A stretch of DNA of 64,000 bases from Bigelowiella natans CCMP2755 (taxonomy: Eukaryota > Cercozoa > Chlorarachniophyceae): positions 1 to 64,000 of the forward strand of contig ADNK01000566.1 of the NCBI GenBank assembly GCA_000320545.1, in the 5' to 3' direction. The position numbers and the translations under genes were made by a program. This document shows, in pieces, positions 26,334-42,088 of this stretch; the first letter of the stretch is position 1; every line of letters starts with the position of its first letter. Under the pieces are notes generated by a model. The model was not told the origin of the DNA. It searched no databases and worked only from the letters and a program-made list of their open reading frames with translations.

Positions 26334-28296
26334 ATGGCGCTGGCCACCAGGCATGCACAGGACCCTCTCGAAGATGTTCCGTACGATTTCCGTGATGTTC
26401 CGTCGGCATCATATCAGCTCGACGCCTCGAAATCTCTCAAGATTAGGTCAGCGAAACAATTTTAAGGTTCCAAAGGCAATATGTCTGTGGAAAGAATTCA
26501 GAATGGCGCCTCTACAGCGCACGTGAATTTTGCGGGAAATAGTCCTCACGTCAGCATCGATATTTTTGTACTCCTTGCAAGCTTATATCATTGCACTGTA
26601 AGTACTTTCTTGGAGCGGTTCCAATTTGAAGTGGATAGAATGCATTTCATAATGCCAATCTGAACTTCAAGCACCCGAAAGGGTTTTGAGGAACTGAATA
26701 CCCTAATCCAAATTTAAAACAACTATATCAGCGACAGAGATCAATGGACAAAAATTATGCCAGAGATGTTATTACTCTGTAACGAAGCTGCAGATAGGTC
26801 TTTCGCACGTAAGAGAGGGAAGGTGTGAAATTAACAAACTAGAAATAAAAGAATTTTCTTTTGTTCCACGCTGGTGGGATAATATCGTGAAGTAAGTTAA
26901 ACGGGTTTCTCCTCAGATTTTATCAAGGGTTAGACAGGCTTTGGCTAGTCTAAGTGGATCCTCGGGGTTTAAAGCTATGACTGCTCTCGTTGCCGATTTT
27001 GCGGCAGGAAAAGAAACACCGGGGGGAGTGGACAAGCCGCTATCACTGGAGTAATAATTAGCTTACGAGGAGAGGCCACATGTGTTGAATCGTCCGTATG
27101 CTAATGCCTGTTTCAATTCGTGTTGGGGTTTGTACAATGTCGAAAGTGGTGTAAACGGTGCTTCTTTCTGTCTCTAGGTACATAGCTGATCGAGTTGATC
27201 TTGATGATCCCATTTGGGGGTACGTCGTTCGATCAGGAAAAGAGGTACATACTTACTTATTGTTGCACAAAATAAACGAGAATAACTTAGCCCCCTCCTA
27301 TATGTCATGTCTGAGAAGTGACGGTTACGCTGCGTTGTCAGGGATGGTTGCAAGGATTTATCACCATAACGACGTTCACAACATGGTGAGTCGGTGATAT
27401 CATGCATCGTTGTATGTAATGTTGCTTACAAATTGTTCTACATGGGTGTGGTTAGGCATCGTTGGTTCCGTTGGGACTCGTTCGCACAGGAGGCTGGCGT
27501 CATTGACTATTCTGACAATGGTGATACTACAAGTTCTATGTGCACTCAATTGTATATAATTGGTTCCTCGACGCTCCCCGATGTTTCCAGGCAAAGGCTT
27601 GGACGAAGCCCAGCTGATGGAGAGGGAAAAAATGCTGACCGGGAAAATTGACATCACTGGCGAGTTAGCTCAAGAGCTGAGAGGAGAAATTTTCGATGGA
27701 GATCCTAAAACACAGGTGGTTTTTGGATGAGCTTTTATGGCAGCAATGCCGATACACTGCACACACACACACACACACATACACACATAATGATGTACGG
27801 ATAATACCACCACACATACAAATCGACGATACATCCAACACTCAACACCTGGAGCATAAGGTATGCTGTAGTCACACTCGGACCACCAATTGAAGGGTGT
27901 AATATGGCCTCACATCGCCGAAATTTCTCTATTGGGAGCATTGGGTTGCGGATCAACCCTTGTCGAAGCGGTAGGGAGAATCTCTTTCCACTTTCCCCTA
28001 TAACTCCTCTGCCCCCCCCCCCCCCCCCCCCCCATCTCTGTCTCTCTCCCCTCTCTCTCGCTCTCCCTCTCGCCCTTTATTTCCCTCAAAAGCACGCATT
28101 TGATATGCTTATTCAGTTTTGAATCCATTCATTTCCCCTCAAGGTTATCCATGATCTGGAGCGAAGCAACGAGCACTTGTACGACTACATTGTCCTGCAG
28201 GCGACTAAGGCATCGATCAAATTCTATGAACGGTCTCTCATTTATCACATTCGCACTTTCACATAATGTAGCATAATATGTAGAATATATATATTA

Positions 28297-28340
<44 letters not shown>

Positions 28341-29422
28341 TTAATAGGTGTGTGTGTGTGTGTGTGGTAATGTAATATCTGTATGTATTTAACGGTGATT
28401 TAATTTCCAGCATGGGCTTCGTTCGCGTTGGCGCACTCTGTAGGCATGAACGAACCAACTCCGAAGATGACGACGACAACGATGTGAGAACATGCAACAA
28501 CGCGGAGAGAGGAGGGAGGAGAAGGATGATGAGGGAAGAGGAAAAGATCTGCATGCATAAATATGCTGTCTAAAGATGCTGTCTATTGTTCCATTAATTT
28601 GTTCCAGCTGCCTACGTGTATGCATTGCACATCCTCGTGGACGTTTGGTTTTTGTAAATAGTCTCTGTACCACGCACGCGCACATGACCCCCTCCACACA
28701 CATGATCCTTTCTGTTTCATTGTGTCGTGAAATTACTTTAGGAAGAAGTCGATGCAGCTGCAGCAGCTGCAGATGAGAGCGACGACAACTCTTCCTGCTC
28801 CTCTTCCTCCTCTTCCTCCTCTACCTCTTCCTCCTCTTCCGGTTCCTCCTCCTCATCATCTTCTTATTCAGGTGCTCATCAGCATCGCGACAATGTTGCC
28901 TTGTTGCCTTTTATTTGTTGCTAAATGTGAATCATTTGCATAGCTTGTTGTGGACACAGAATACTCAGGATGAGTAACAAATACTACACAGAGTGAGTGA
29001 TGTAGTTTTCAACACCAGTTGCCTCTCCCATGTCAGCACTCGTAAGATGATAATTTCTCTCAAATTATCAACAGCACCACCTCCACCATCACCACCTCCA
29101 ACCCCCAACATTAAAAGCATCATATCCTACACACAGATGATGCTAGTAGCGATGAGGATGAAGTTGAGAAAGATTGCCGACAAGGAGCGGGGGGCATTGT
29201 GTGTAGCGATCGGAAGAAGCCGCAAAAGAGAAGAGGCCGAAAGAGGAAGAAGAACAAGCAGGCAATTTTGCTGTTTTACTTTCTTTCCTCAATAACGTTA
29301 TCCCCCCCCCGCCGCTAGAATGAAAGGGAAAGCCCATCAGATTCAATTCGACATTGATTTCGTTGCTCTCGCTTTGAGCAGCAAGCACGAGCGTTGCAAC
29401 ATTCTTGTGAATTATAATATGG

Positions 29423-29476
<54 letters not shown>

Positions 29477-31104
29477 AGAGCTCAATTTCTACGTGCTGTT
29501 GCTGTTGCGCCATTCTTTGACATATCCTCACATGGTTTCTTTCCTCTGACCTACATTTTTGAGCCTATTGTTTTTTTAAAACAATATTCATTTTCGGCCA
29601 GGAAGGGAAACCAAAGAGGAATATTAGCAGCTACATGTTATTCTACAAGGTGATTACAATGTCTGCCGTTGGTGGTAAATATCGAGCCGTCGCATTGTGG
29701 TGAAGGAGGACAGAGGACTGAGAGGAAGGCAGAGGGAGAGTTTTTTTTTTACAATGTGACGATGATATGAGGCACGAAATTGTGCGGGCAGCATTGTGCA
29801 CTGAGAAGAAGAGGACTCCATGCTTTTGTGCACACGGAGGACGTCGATGATATCAACATGACACTTCCAACAGGCGACGTTTGCTGAAGAGAAGGCGAAG
29901 CGGCCTGATCTTGCCATAACGCAGATTGCCTCGGTACACCACCCATCCTCACCATCATCGTTACAACAACAACAACAACTACTACTACTACTACTACTGC
30001 TATTTACTGCTGTTAGCACTTCTGCCAACGACAGAAGAATCAGCAGCTGGCAGCAAACTTCTACAGTAGTATACTATGATGATAACCTTTCGAAAACCAG
30101 AGAGTGCGAAATTCACATTTGAACAATCTACTTCTGGTCAATAAACAGTTGGAAACCATGCTCCTACTCCTACTATCTATCCGTGTAGATGTTGTCCAAG
30201 CAGTTGCTGTTGTTATTGTTGTTTTGGTTGTTGTGCACATACCAAGTATCTTCGATTGTTTCCTCTTTTCACATCTCACTCACTTCCCTCTCATTAGCAA
30301 ATCTCCGCGCGGTGGCGCGAGACCGGCGATGAGACGAAAATGAAATTTGCTAAGCTTGCTGAAGTGGATAAGAAGAGGTGTGTGCGTGGGTAGCAGTGAG
30401 AGGGGACGAGGATGCATTCGATGATTTATTAAAGCATATCAATGAGTTTTGCATCATATTCTGTTTTACGCTGGACATGGGTGTATTTCATATTTTTTCC
30501 TTGTTTCCGGCAGATACCTGAAGGAGCTCGAGGAATACAACCTAAAGATAAGGGAAGAGGAGGAGGAGGTTACAAATGCTGTCGAGACTGCTAATAGACT
30601 TCTTACCCCCCCCCCCCTCTCATGACCCATGCAATCTCGCTCAACCAAGAGCTTTCTCTACCGTCTTCTCCTCCTCCTCCTCCGAACTGATTCATTCATC
30701 CGATAATTGACCAGGAGAAGAAGAAGCGAAAACACAAGCACAACAACAACAACAACAACCACAACAACGGGAGCGAGAAGAAGAAGAATTAGAAGAAGAA
30801 GAAGAAGAAGAAGAAACCCGAAAAAGGGCGGTGAAGCGAAAGCGGAATGAGCCTAAGGTGTCTTACAAATTAACACAATTCTTCGTGGGGAAGTGTGGGG
30901 GGGAAGGGGAGAAAGAAAGACACCGCACCATGTGGTGGTATAGTACTGCAATCTCCATGAAGTACATAGGAGGAGGAGCGGTTTCCTAACAACAGCACTT
31001 GTTTGAAAACGTAGGCAAGTCATCGTTGAACATGAATAGTTCAGAGGGCATGATTATGAGGCCTATCACCGCTGTAAATCCTACTACTGCTGGTGATACT
31101 ACTA

Positions 31105-31137
<33 letters not shown>

Positions 31138-31380
31138 GTGATACTACTTGTACCACTCCTATGCGAGCTGGCAGCTCCAGAAGTAGTAGTGCGTACCCGC
31201 CGCTGTCGCCGCCATCGTCGTTGTCGTATGTTCCATTCTCATCACTCGAAGTGAACCAAGTCGTCGCTGTAAAGAACACAGCATTCTATAAGGTACTCGC
31301 ATATGCTGATGAATGTATAGGGCGAAGAGGGTGAGTGGGGTGAAGGAGCGACTTAGAGAACATGCACACGCGCGCACGCA

Positions 31381-31418
<38 letters not shown>

Positions 31419-33954
31419 TTGTGTAACATAATGAATTCGATCGCCACATCTGCTTGCTGCTCAAAATCCACTAGCTGCTACCACTACTAAGAAGGATGTG
31501 CATTATATAGCTTATTAGAGAAGGAGATTATACAAACCCTCTTCACCCATCCGTCTGCTGCTGCTGCTGCATTGTGCTTCAATATTTGAAACAGCCGCCG
31601 CCGATCATAAATTTCTTCTCCTACCTCTTTGTTGTTTGTTGTTCTCGTTGCCATTACTCGTACTCTTCTTATCGTCGTATTCTTTACCGTGCTGCACAGT
31701 CCACGTTTGCAAAGTACCGTCTCTGGGTAGTGAAGTCCCTCACGACCGAGGATGCGGCATATTACGAAGCCCCTCGCCCGATCCGACGGCGAAGAAGCCG
31801 CAAGTCAATGCTATCACAGGCAGCCGCTTCATCGCAGCTATCTTCATCATCATCTGCTGCTGCTGCTGCTACGACGACTAACGCTGCTGCATCTGCTGCA
31901 TCCAAAGCTTCATTGTCCAATGACGGCGACGACGGAGGGGGCAAGATTAATACCGATAATAATAGTAATAATAGTGGGTTTCGTGCCAGTCAGCCTCAAA
32001 CAAAAAGCGACAACCAAGGAGATTCCACAATAGTACCTACTACCACTACTACTACTGCTACTGCCGCTGCTGCCGCCTCGAGTGCCAGAAATGATGCTCT
32101 CTCACTTCTTCCTCCTCCTCCCCCTCTTCCTAGTCTTATCCCTAGTGATAAGAAGAAGCAAGGGAGGACGTGCCGTGTAGTGACTCTCGTGCCTCTGGTC
32201 AAGTTGGACGAGGTCTCCTCCCAGAATTTGACGACTGTTATGACGACGATGGCTGGGGCCACCACGAAAAAGAAGAGGAATACGAAGAAGGACGATGACA
32301 ACAGGAAGAACAAGAAGAAGAAGCAGCAGCCGCAGAGTATCATCAACGGCAACGAGAATGAAAAGAAACAGGAAGATGAGAACGATGTCTACAGATGCGG
32401 CGCTAAAAGCAACAACAAGGTCGACGAGGAAGGAAACTTCAGTCGTAATCGCTGGATGGCGTTGGTAGAAGGTGATATAATGGAGATGAAGATACCGCTA
32501 CTGAGTGCTTGTTGCAGTAGTATTCCAACAACCACCACTAGCACCAGCACGAAACCTGGCGAAGGCGTTAACGATGATGATGATCATGCTGATTCTAACA
32601 CTGGCGATGGTTATGATGGGAAGATGGTGATAGATACGAGTCAGAAGGACGATAAAGAAGAAGATGACGATCATCACGCGGAAGGGGGGGAGGACACGGT
32701 CGGGGCAACACCGGTGTTAAATTCAAGGCAAACAGGGGCGCACGGGAAGAGAGAGGAAGAAGCAGACGACAACGACGGCGACGACAACAATGATGATAAT
32801 CACAACGGCAAGAGGAACGAGACCAAAGACGGGCAGCGGCTGCAAGCAGATGGCGAAAAGTCAGCAGGGGATAGAAGTATGATTAACATGGTGGTAGAAA
32901 GTGAGGATGATGGTGATGGTGAGCAAGACGGCGGGGTCGAGCAAAAGGACAGTAACATTGAGGGGGGGGGAGAGGAAGAGGGGGGGGAGGAGGAAACTGA
33001 GCAAAAGGAGGAAGCATCAGCAGAGGTTGGTGATAATAAGGGGTTGGAGCAAACCACGCCGACACTCACATCGAAGATAGCAAGGGAGAACGATGATGAC
33101 GATGATGATGATGAAAACAGGGAAGAGAATGAGAAGAAGGTCAAGACAAAGCACTACAACCAGTACGGTGATGCTCCTCTCCCTCCGCCCCCTCCCCCTC
33201 CCCCTGCCACTCCCCCGCAACCTGCTGTCGATCGAAGCTCGTGGGCATCAATTGAGAAAAAGCTCAAGGTTATCGCCGTGCCAGCAATTGAGAGAAGAGG
33301 AAGAGGAGGAGGAGAGGCCGGGCGGTGGGAGATAATTATCGACAAACTCACGGGGAAGGAGACGGGAAGAGTCTCTACTAGCTTGGAGTGCCTTCAGTGG
33401 GAGCTCAATGAGGGGGACTTCATGCTGTTCCGTCGGCGCCGAAGCCGAGGTGAGGTGCTGGTTTGATGTGTGATGTGTGATGTGTGATGTGTGTAGACGG
33501 TCGCTTGGGGTTGTAGTAGTAGCAGTAGTAGCTATGGTGTTGTAGTCGCACTATATTGCGTCTTCTAATGTCATGTGGCATACTGAATGATGGAGACTAA
33601 CATACGAATATACTCGGAGGCTAGAAGGATGATGATGAGGAGGAGGAGGAGGATATGATGATGTTCTTCATTATTTTCTATTATCCCGAGGAATGTGTCC
33701 ACCATATCTGATAACTGCCCAATCACCACCCTGTGATTGTCTAACCCTGCTCCCCTCCTCCAGCAGCAGGGGAGAAGAATCAGCTTATGAAAGGGAAGCG
33801 AAAACATATCAAATCGCCGAAAAAGAAGGCCATTCACACGACCCCAATACGGAAGAAGATGGTAAGGCTTCCGAAAAGCCCTCGCCCTCCCCCTAGCGTC
33901 TACAGCTTCTTTCGAGAATGCCTTCAGGGAGCGAGAAATCAAGGTAGTACTCGG

Positions 33955-33987
<33 letters not shown>

Positions 33988-34113
33988 GCAGCAGCAGCCG
34001 CAGAGGAATTCTATTGATAATAATGATATAGTCGCCGCCACATCTTTGTGTCGCGATGATGATCGATGATGCAATACTATCACCATCATTACGATTTCCA
34101 TCGTTGGAATTTG

Positions 34114-34157
<44 letters not shown>

Positions 34158-35549
34158 TCTCCCTCCCTCCCGCTCCCTCTCCTCCCGCCCTCCCTCCCCC
34201 CCTTCGCCATTCGCCGTGTTCATTCTACGACTACAGGAGCGCCCGGAGCTTAGAGACGCGGAGACGGCATTGATAAAGGGACTTGCTCAGGAGGCTTTTC
34301 GACAGCTCTCGGATGAGGCAAAGACACCGTATGATGCAGCAAGACAATATTTGTCATCATAAAACAAACATCCTTTTTCCCTCCTCCTCACGGCACAGGA
34401 AAGATGAGAGCTGTTTCGGTTCCTCGATACACCGACCATAACCGTTTGATGATGATATCATTGGCAAAAACAATAATAACAACAATAGTAACAATAATAA
34501 TATTAATGATTGTGATAGTGGCGGTTATTCATGGTTATGGTGATAACGTGTCTCAGTTACGTCAGTGCGTATGAAATCGCGCAACAAGCGTACAAGATTG
34601 AGCTTGAGGCCTGGAAAGTTGAGAATTCCGAGAAGATAAAGATGCGGAAGGTCCTCCGGAAGGAGCTTCGGCAGGTCACATTCACTACTAGACGGTTAGA
34701 GCATTCTCCTCAGCTTACGTGAAGGATGCTGATAGTGGCATATCATGGTGGCGACCACTGTATATGATCGATCGATCACGGTGTTATGCAATGTGAGACG
34801 AAAAAAAAAAAGCAATAGGTTACGGCCCAAAGAATAATGAATTTAGATATAGAAATAGTAGGCCACATCCACCATCACAGCTGCTGCCGTCGTAGAGCAG
34901 GTGTCGTGATATCACTGGAAGATGACGATTAAGCTGCTGCGCAAAGCAAGAAGCTTCATTGACACTCCATCTTTTCTCACCAGGAAAAAAGACGTCGGGA
35001 GAATATCGGAAAGCCAAAGCGTGCAAAGACTGCCAAACAGTTCTACATCTTCCATTCGCGCCGCGCGTTCCTGGCAAGCTTCCAAGAGGGGAGAAAGACT
35101 AACGGTGAGAGAGGATCAACCGTGGCAGCATCCGCAGCAGCAATAGCAAACGCAGATAATGAGGACGGGGAGGAGACCGTGGCCATCGACTCACCATCAG
35201 GCAGCAACCGTAAAGTGAAAATAGAGGGGCACAAACCAGAGGAGCTCGAAGTTGGGGAAAGCAGCATGGAACAGCTAGAAAGACAGGCAGAACGCCAGCA
35301 GAAACAGCGAGGCCTAGATCGCGAGGGTGGTGATAATGATGATGATGAGGATGATAAGAAGGTGGAGGAGGAGGCCGAGGCCAAAAATGGCAGCAACAGC
35401 AGCAGCAAGCACGTCAAGGACGATACACAGGAACATGATAGCTGCTTTGGAGTGAAGATGGAAGTTGATCGGCAATTTGTGAAGGAGAACACAGAAGAAG
35501 AAGAAAAAGACCAAACCAATAGCGCGAAGAATATCGGCATACATAAGTA

Positions 35550-35590
<41 letters not shown>

Positions 35591-36056
35591 TTCGTGGACT
35601 GATGGGTGTTACCTACGAAATAACAGTCTTTAACGATGATAGTGGCTTGTTGTTGCTATATTATGATATCTCTTTGTGAAGGTTGAAGATAACCACGCTA
35701 AAAATGAAGAAGGAGGAGGGGGAGGAGACGAGCGAAAATCGGTGGTGAAACAAGAAGCTCTGTCTGACAATGATGGCGCCCGAGGAAAGAAGGGGAAAGC
35801 AAACCAAACTAACGAAGCAGGAGAAGGGGAAGAAGAACAAGAACAAGATGATGATGATGGCGATGATGATGATGAAGGCGGTGTGTTACGGCCGGCAACA
35901 ACCCCCGACAGCAAGCTACGTAAAGACATCAACATCAGTGAGCTCAATGCCCGATTTGCAGCTCAATGGGAATCTCTTGGCGAAGATGCGAAGAAACAGT
36001 AAGGAAAAAAAGCAATATCAAACAGAAGTAGGAGGAGTATCAGCATAGAGCAACAG

Positions 36057-36104
<48 letters not shown>

Positions 36105-36918
36105 CGGGAAGGCCTAAAAGAGACAGGAGCCAAACATAAATCCATATGATATGACGATGACAATTTCGAGAGAATTCTTCAATATTATCTTTCATACTCT
36201 CTCCTCGTTGCGGTTAAATATACATAGATACCGGTCTATGGAAGAGAAGGACGCTGCTCGATTCTCCAGCGAAATGAAGCTTTGGGAGGAACGCCACCCG
36301 CGCAAACCAAAGAGGCCAAACTCAGCTTACTTCCTCTTCTCCATGGAGGTCAACAAAAGGCTTAAGGAGAGAGAGGAGGGGCCGAAGCTCTCATTCAAGG
36401 AGATCTCACGCCACGTTTCTGAGGAATGGGGAAAGCTTTCTAAGGAGGCCAAAGAACCGTATGTGGGTATGAGAGATAAGGTACAGTATCACAAAGACTG
36501 GAGGGAGGAAGAGGGGGAAGAAGAAGAAGAAGAAGAAGAAAGCATGAAACGCTAATAGAACAGATTTAATTGATCACCATCATTACCATTATCATCATCA
36601 TCATCATCTTCATCACCATGTATTGATGGCCTCTTGCCATTCTCGCACACCGTTGGTTGCAGGAATCGCTCAGATATAAGGAAGAGCTGCGGGTCTACAA
36701 AGAGAAGATGGCAAAGCTCAAGCAGATGCAAGAGGAGGAGGAAGAGGAGGAGGAGAAGGAGGAGGAAGTACTACAGAGGAAGCAAGGAAGGAATGAGGAA
36801 GAAGAGGACGGGTACACACTAACCACACATTAAGCACACACAACCTCAATGTATACACCTCACGAATAACACAAATCGCGGTTGGATTTATGGATTATTT
36901 GTCTTTGGCTGCTCGACA

Positions 36919-36954
<36 letters not shown>

Positions 36955-37702
36955 ACAGTGCTATTCTATACAACTTGTTCCTCTCTCTCCTTCTCTCTAT
37001 GTTTGTGTGTGTCTGTAATGTTCGTGTTTTGGGGGTCCTCCCTCCTTGCTGTTTCTATCTCGTACGTATAATAATAATAATGATAATAATAATAATAATT
37101 CATCTGTCCGTGATATGACCAGCGTACAGAAGAAGAAGAAGAAGAAGAAGGAGAAGAAGAAGAAGAGGAAGAAGAAAGGACAGCAGAAGCTGAAGAAGCG
37201 TAATAAAAATGAAACTAAAGCGGCGAAGAAACCGACAGGGAGCACGAGTAGCACTCACAGTGTCGAAGATAACAACGAAGATGACCAAAAGGGCTGCAAT
37301 AGCGTGCTAACGACGCCATCGAGAATGAGGATGGGCAAGTTGAACAACAAGCGTCGCTCTCCCCACAACATCCATAGGAGGGGGGGGGGGAGGAAACACC
37401 TCGAAAAGAAAAAGGGACAGAATCTGCTTGAAAAATGGCTGGCCTCTGGAAGGGGGAAGAAGGGGATAAAGAGTAGTAGTAGCAGCAGCAGCAGCAGCTC
37501 CTATGGCAGACGTCGCAACAACGTTGATGTTGATGATAATATTATGGAAGAAGAAGAGGAGGAGGAGGAGGAGAAGGTTACTGTTTCAGATGCTGCCGGT
37601 GTAGTAGCGGGGGCAACTATGGAAGAGGTGGTTTTCTTTATCATAATCATTGGTTTTGCGGTTGAACGGTGATGGGATCTGTTGGTCATCATCATCATTA
37701 TT

Positions 37703-37734
<32 letters not shown>

Positions 37735-38245
37735 TGCACCTGGTATGCTTATTGTTTTCTCTATCATTACCATTGCACTTGTTCTTATTTACAGCAACAA
37801 AGAAGTAGAAACTGGAAGGCGGATTGGGGGCCACGTACTCGACAAAATGTTTGACAACATAGTGAGTGGTTTTCGCTCGATCTCTCTCTCTTTCTCTCTC
37901 TCTCTCGCGCCCTCCCTCCCTCTCTCCCTTCCCCCCCCCCTTCTCTTCTCTGAGCATCCAATCAAACACCGACACACCGCGCGTGTACACGTAATTTATC
38001 CATCGTCGTCATCATCATCCCCCTTCTTCTTCTTCTTCTTCTTCTTCTTCTTCTTCTTTGTTCTTTCTTCTTAGAAACTTTCCGGAATTAGCTCAAAGTA
38101 CCGTTGGTACCTCGCTACTCCTAAGGACACGCCCTCAACCATTGCGCGACGGTAGACTACGACAATAACGACAACGACGACGACGATGACAACATACTTT
38201 GGTGGTTACGATGGTGCTTGCGATGCCGTAGATTCCTCTTTTTTG

Positions 38246-38282
<37 letters not shown>

Positions 38283-38585
38283 GCGACTGGTGGAACCAGC
38301 ATCATCAAATTGACGAATAGGAAGGCCAACACACGGCACTACCAGTGATTTCTCTCTATTTTAAACTCACCGACATAGTTTTCATTCAGCTTATGTTTAT
38401 GTCCGCTGTCCCCTCCCCCCTCCCCCTCCCCTGATCTTCCGCGATTCGTATTATTATTCCGTTGATTAGATTTGGGATCCGTGTTTCGGATCTTATCTTC
38501 TTCAACGATCGTCTGCACCCCGGTCTCAAGCCAAAATCAAGACTCTACGGGGGCACAAAGATAAGGTACCTAGCAACAACTGAGA

Positions 38586-38638
<53 letters not shown>

Positions 38639-39637
38639 AAGGAGCATAGGTACAGTATCCTTCCCCCTTACTCTCCTCTCTGATCGTATGCTCCCTCCTC
38701 TCCTTCTCTCTTCCTTCTTTCGAATGCTATTACCTGTAACAACAAAGGATTCCCCTCATCGTCGGCAGCCAATTAAATCCGCGCAGCAACAAGGACAAGA
38801 ACAAGAACACTAAGAAGAAAAAGAAGACCGCTGGCGATGATAATGATAATGATAATAATAATAATGATGATCATGAGAATGACGGAAAGAGTGGCGAAGA
38901 TAGAGCTGCTGGCAACGAACAGGTTGCGGTAAACAACATCATCAACACCAACAACAACGTGTTATCATAGCGCAGTTGAGAAGGAATATGTGTGACTAGC
39001 ATGCAATATAGCACCCCTTTTTTTTTCCCCTTCCCCCCCCCCCCCCCCCTTTCTCCCCCTCTCCATACCTTAGAAAACGAGTGGAGAAAACCCGCGGTCC
39101 TCTCATTATCCGCGCTAAGGAGAACGAGCCCATAGCGAAGTGATAAGGAGGAGGGGGAGGAGGAGGAATATAAAAGGGAAGGGTGGGGGGGGGGGGGGGG
39201 GCTGCCGTAGTGAGTGGAGAGGAATTTAAGGCTCGGAGCACTATCGTTAACAGTGTTATTAAGGGCTATATCCGGGCACCCCCTCTGTTTCTTATATTAG
39301 TGCTCCCAACATCCTTATTCGTGAGCAGCGAGATCTACTTGTATTATCTAACTGGAATGTGTACTTCTGCGAAGGCAACGACATGACGAATCACGCGTAT
39401 TTCTGACCCCTCCTCCTCCTCCTCCTCCTCCTTCTCCTCTTTCTATTGCTATCGACAGGATCGCGAAGAAGCTGGAGGTAAAATCGGAGCTAATGCTGAA
39501 ACTGAATCAATCTTGGTAGGTTAATATTGTCACGCATAGAAGCTAGAGAAAGTAGGGCGGAGAGGGGGGAGGGGGGGGGAGTAAACAGTAGGAAATATCA
39601 TTGATACAATGACAAGCGTTGTCCCTCTTACTTGTAC

Positions 39638-39672
<35 letters not shown>

Positions 39673-40692
39673 TTATGACGACGGTGATGGTGATGGTGAT
39701 GTTGTCAGTGAAAGGTGCTGATGAATGAATGATCACATCGTTGTTGTTGTTGTTCTTGTTATTGTTGTTGCTGTTCTGTTGTTGCTGTTGTTCCTGTTTT
39801 TTATTATCTCCATTTATTAGGTACGACAACATCTCCCCCCACTCGAAGCTGATGAAGGTCTCGTCTGTGCACCGTCGATAGCGTCGTCGTCGTCGTCGTC
39901 TTTCACACGAATAAACTCTCTCCCACCGCACCGTCACTCGTCTATGCTCCGGAAAGAAATCATCGTCGTAGTGTCCCCTTCCTCACTAAAATCGAATGTT
40001 GGAACTAGTAAAAACTATCTTGCTTCTACCCATTATATACACCAATTTTCTGCCTAGCCGATTGCCTCCCCCCCCCGCCGCCTTACCCCGCATACCAAAT
40101 GTGTATTATATGCTATGTTTGATGGTGCACAGGGTACAGTCTTGCGTGTCCCTGAGCAGGATGCTTCAGACGTCTCTGATGCCGACGACGATTTCCCGCA
40201 TCTTTTAGCTAACGGAAAGGTATGTTTCGCTGCTGCTCCTGCTGCTGCTGCTGCTGCTTCTTCTTCGGAGTATTGAACTGAGTAAAAATGAAAGAATGGA
40301 GCCCTGAATCATCATCATCATCATCATCATCATCATAATCATCGTCATCGTCATCATCAAATACCGTGTCCAGGAATTGGACGAGGAGTTGTTCACCGAA
40401 AAAAGCTGCTACCGGTAGTTAGATGTTTTTATCAGAGTATAATTAAATGCATGCTGAGTTGTTAAAAATCGAGCGGTGTTGTTGAGGTTATCATCCGCAA
40501 AGAACGACATCTATTCTGTTCTGTTCTGCGGGAGCAGCGCCATCATTATCATGACTTCACTATCATTAGAAAACAAACATGATGAGCAGTAGCAGCAGCA
40601 GCAGCAGCATTGTTGGTGCTACCGACACGACAGCAATACGATGATGAGATGGTAGAAATGATAGCAGCAACAACCTAACAACGATCACCAAC

Positions 40693-40737
<45 letters not shown>

Positions 40738-41656
40738 CACTGGGCATTCAAAACTGATAGACTGGAGCACACGGAACCCTCTTACATGATGGTGAGAAGG
40801 GTCATCCGCAAGCATGCCACCACCTCGACAAAGACTGCTCACCGTAAGCCGCGGAGAAGGGGCGGGGAGGGGCTGCTGACGTCGCGGCTGCATAGCTGCC
40901 TCGTGACTCACATCCGCAGACCGAAGCAAACGCGCGACACCTTTGATTGCAGGACGTTTAAGGTGTATAGGCTAGACTAGCCTCTCTGTGTGAGTGGAGA
41001 ACACATCTTACAGTAGTAGTGGTAGTAGTCGTGCGGTGATGGTGGTGGTGGTGGTGGTGGTGGTAGTAAGGATGGCAAGACTAGAGGAGATGACGACGGG
41101 CTTCAGAAAGAGCGACGATAGTGTAGCAGCAGCAGCATCATGCGTGTTCTCACCACCACCACCACCACCACTAATTATCTCCTCCTCATCTCTTCTATCG
41201 TCGTCGTCGCATCATGTCACAGCGGATCCCTCGAGTGGTGACGCCGCCCCCCTCCCCGCGCCTCACGAAAAGGGCAGTGCGTAGCAGTAGCCGCAGAAAT
41301 AGGAGCGGTGAGGGGACAACTACAAATCGCAGCCGCCGAAGATACGCTGACGAGGGGAAGGGGGGGGGAGGGAGAAATGACACTGTTCCTGCCCTCGTTG
41401 TACGCAAGCACGTTAGAATTAAACTGGACTCCAAAATCATCGCGCCTCCAGACGAAAACCGGACGGTAAATGGTCGAATCAACCCCCCCCGTGCTTCTTG
41501 CCCGTTCTTCTTCTTCTTCCTCTTCTTCCATTTTGTGCTCCGCCTGATCCTCATTACTTCATCTCTCTTCATCAGCCATATTCGTTCCTATAAACTACGA
41601 TTTCCTCCTCACCTCCTCCTCCTCCTCCTCCCCCTCCTCACATGATGATGGAGAAA

Positions 41657-41701
<45 letters not shown>

Positions 41702-41813
41702 TTGCTCCCAAGGTGGCGGGTCCAATGGAAGCGCTGGTTGCAGGCCAAGGTATTTTTTAGTAGCGTGGGAGTAGTTGAAAGAGTATTTGTTCGACTACTA
41801 GCAGTAGGAGTTA

Positions 41814-41846
<33 letters not shown>

Positions 41847-42037
41847 CAGTAGTAGTAGTAAGCTTCCAAACGACGTATATCCAAGGGCTACGAACATCTC
41901 TATACTCTCGTCACTTTGTCAGGACATTCGTCTCGCAAGCGCAAGTCGTCGTCGTTGTCCAGGAAGCGTCGTAGAGTTATAAAGTCGGAAGGAACCACAT
42001 GCAAATGACACGACACCCACACTAGCAACAATATATA

Positions 42038-42088
<51 letters not shown>

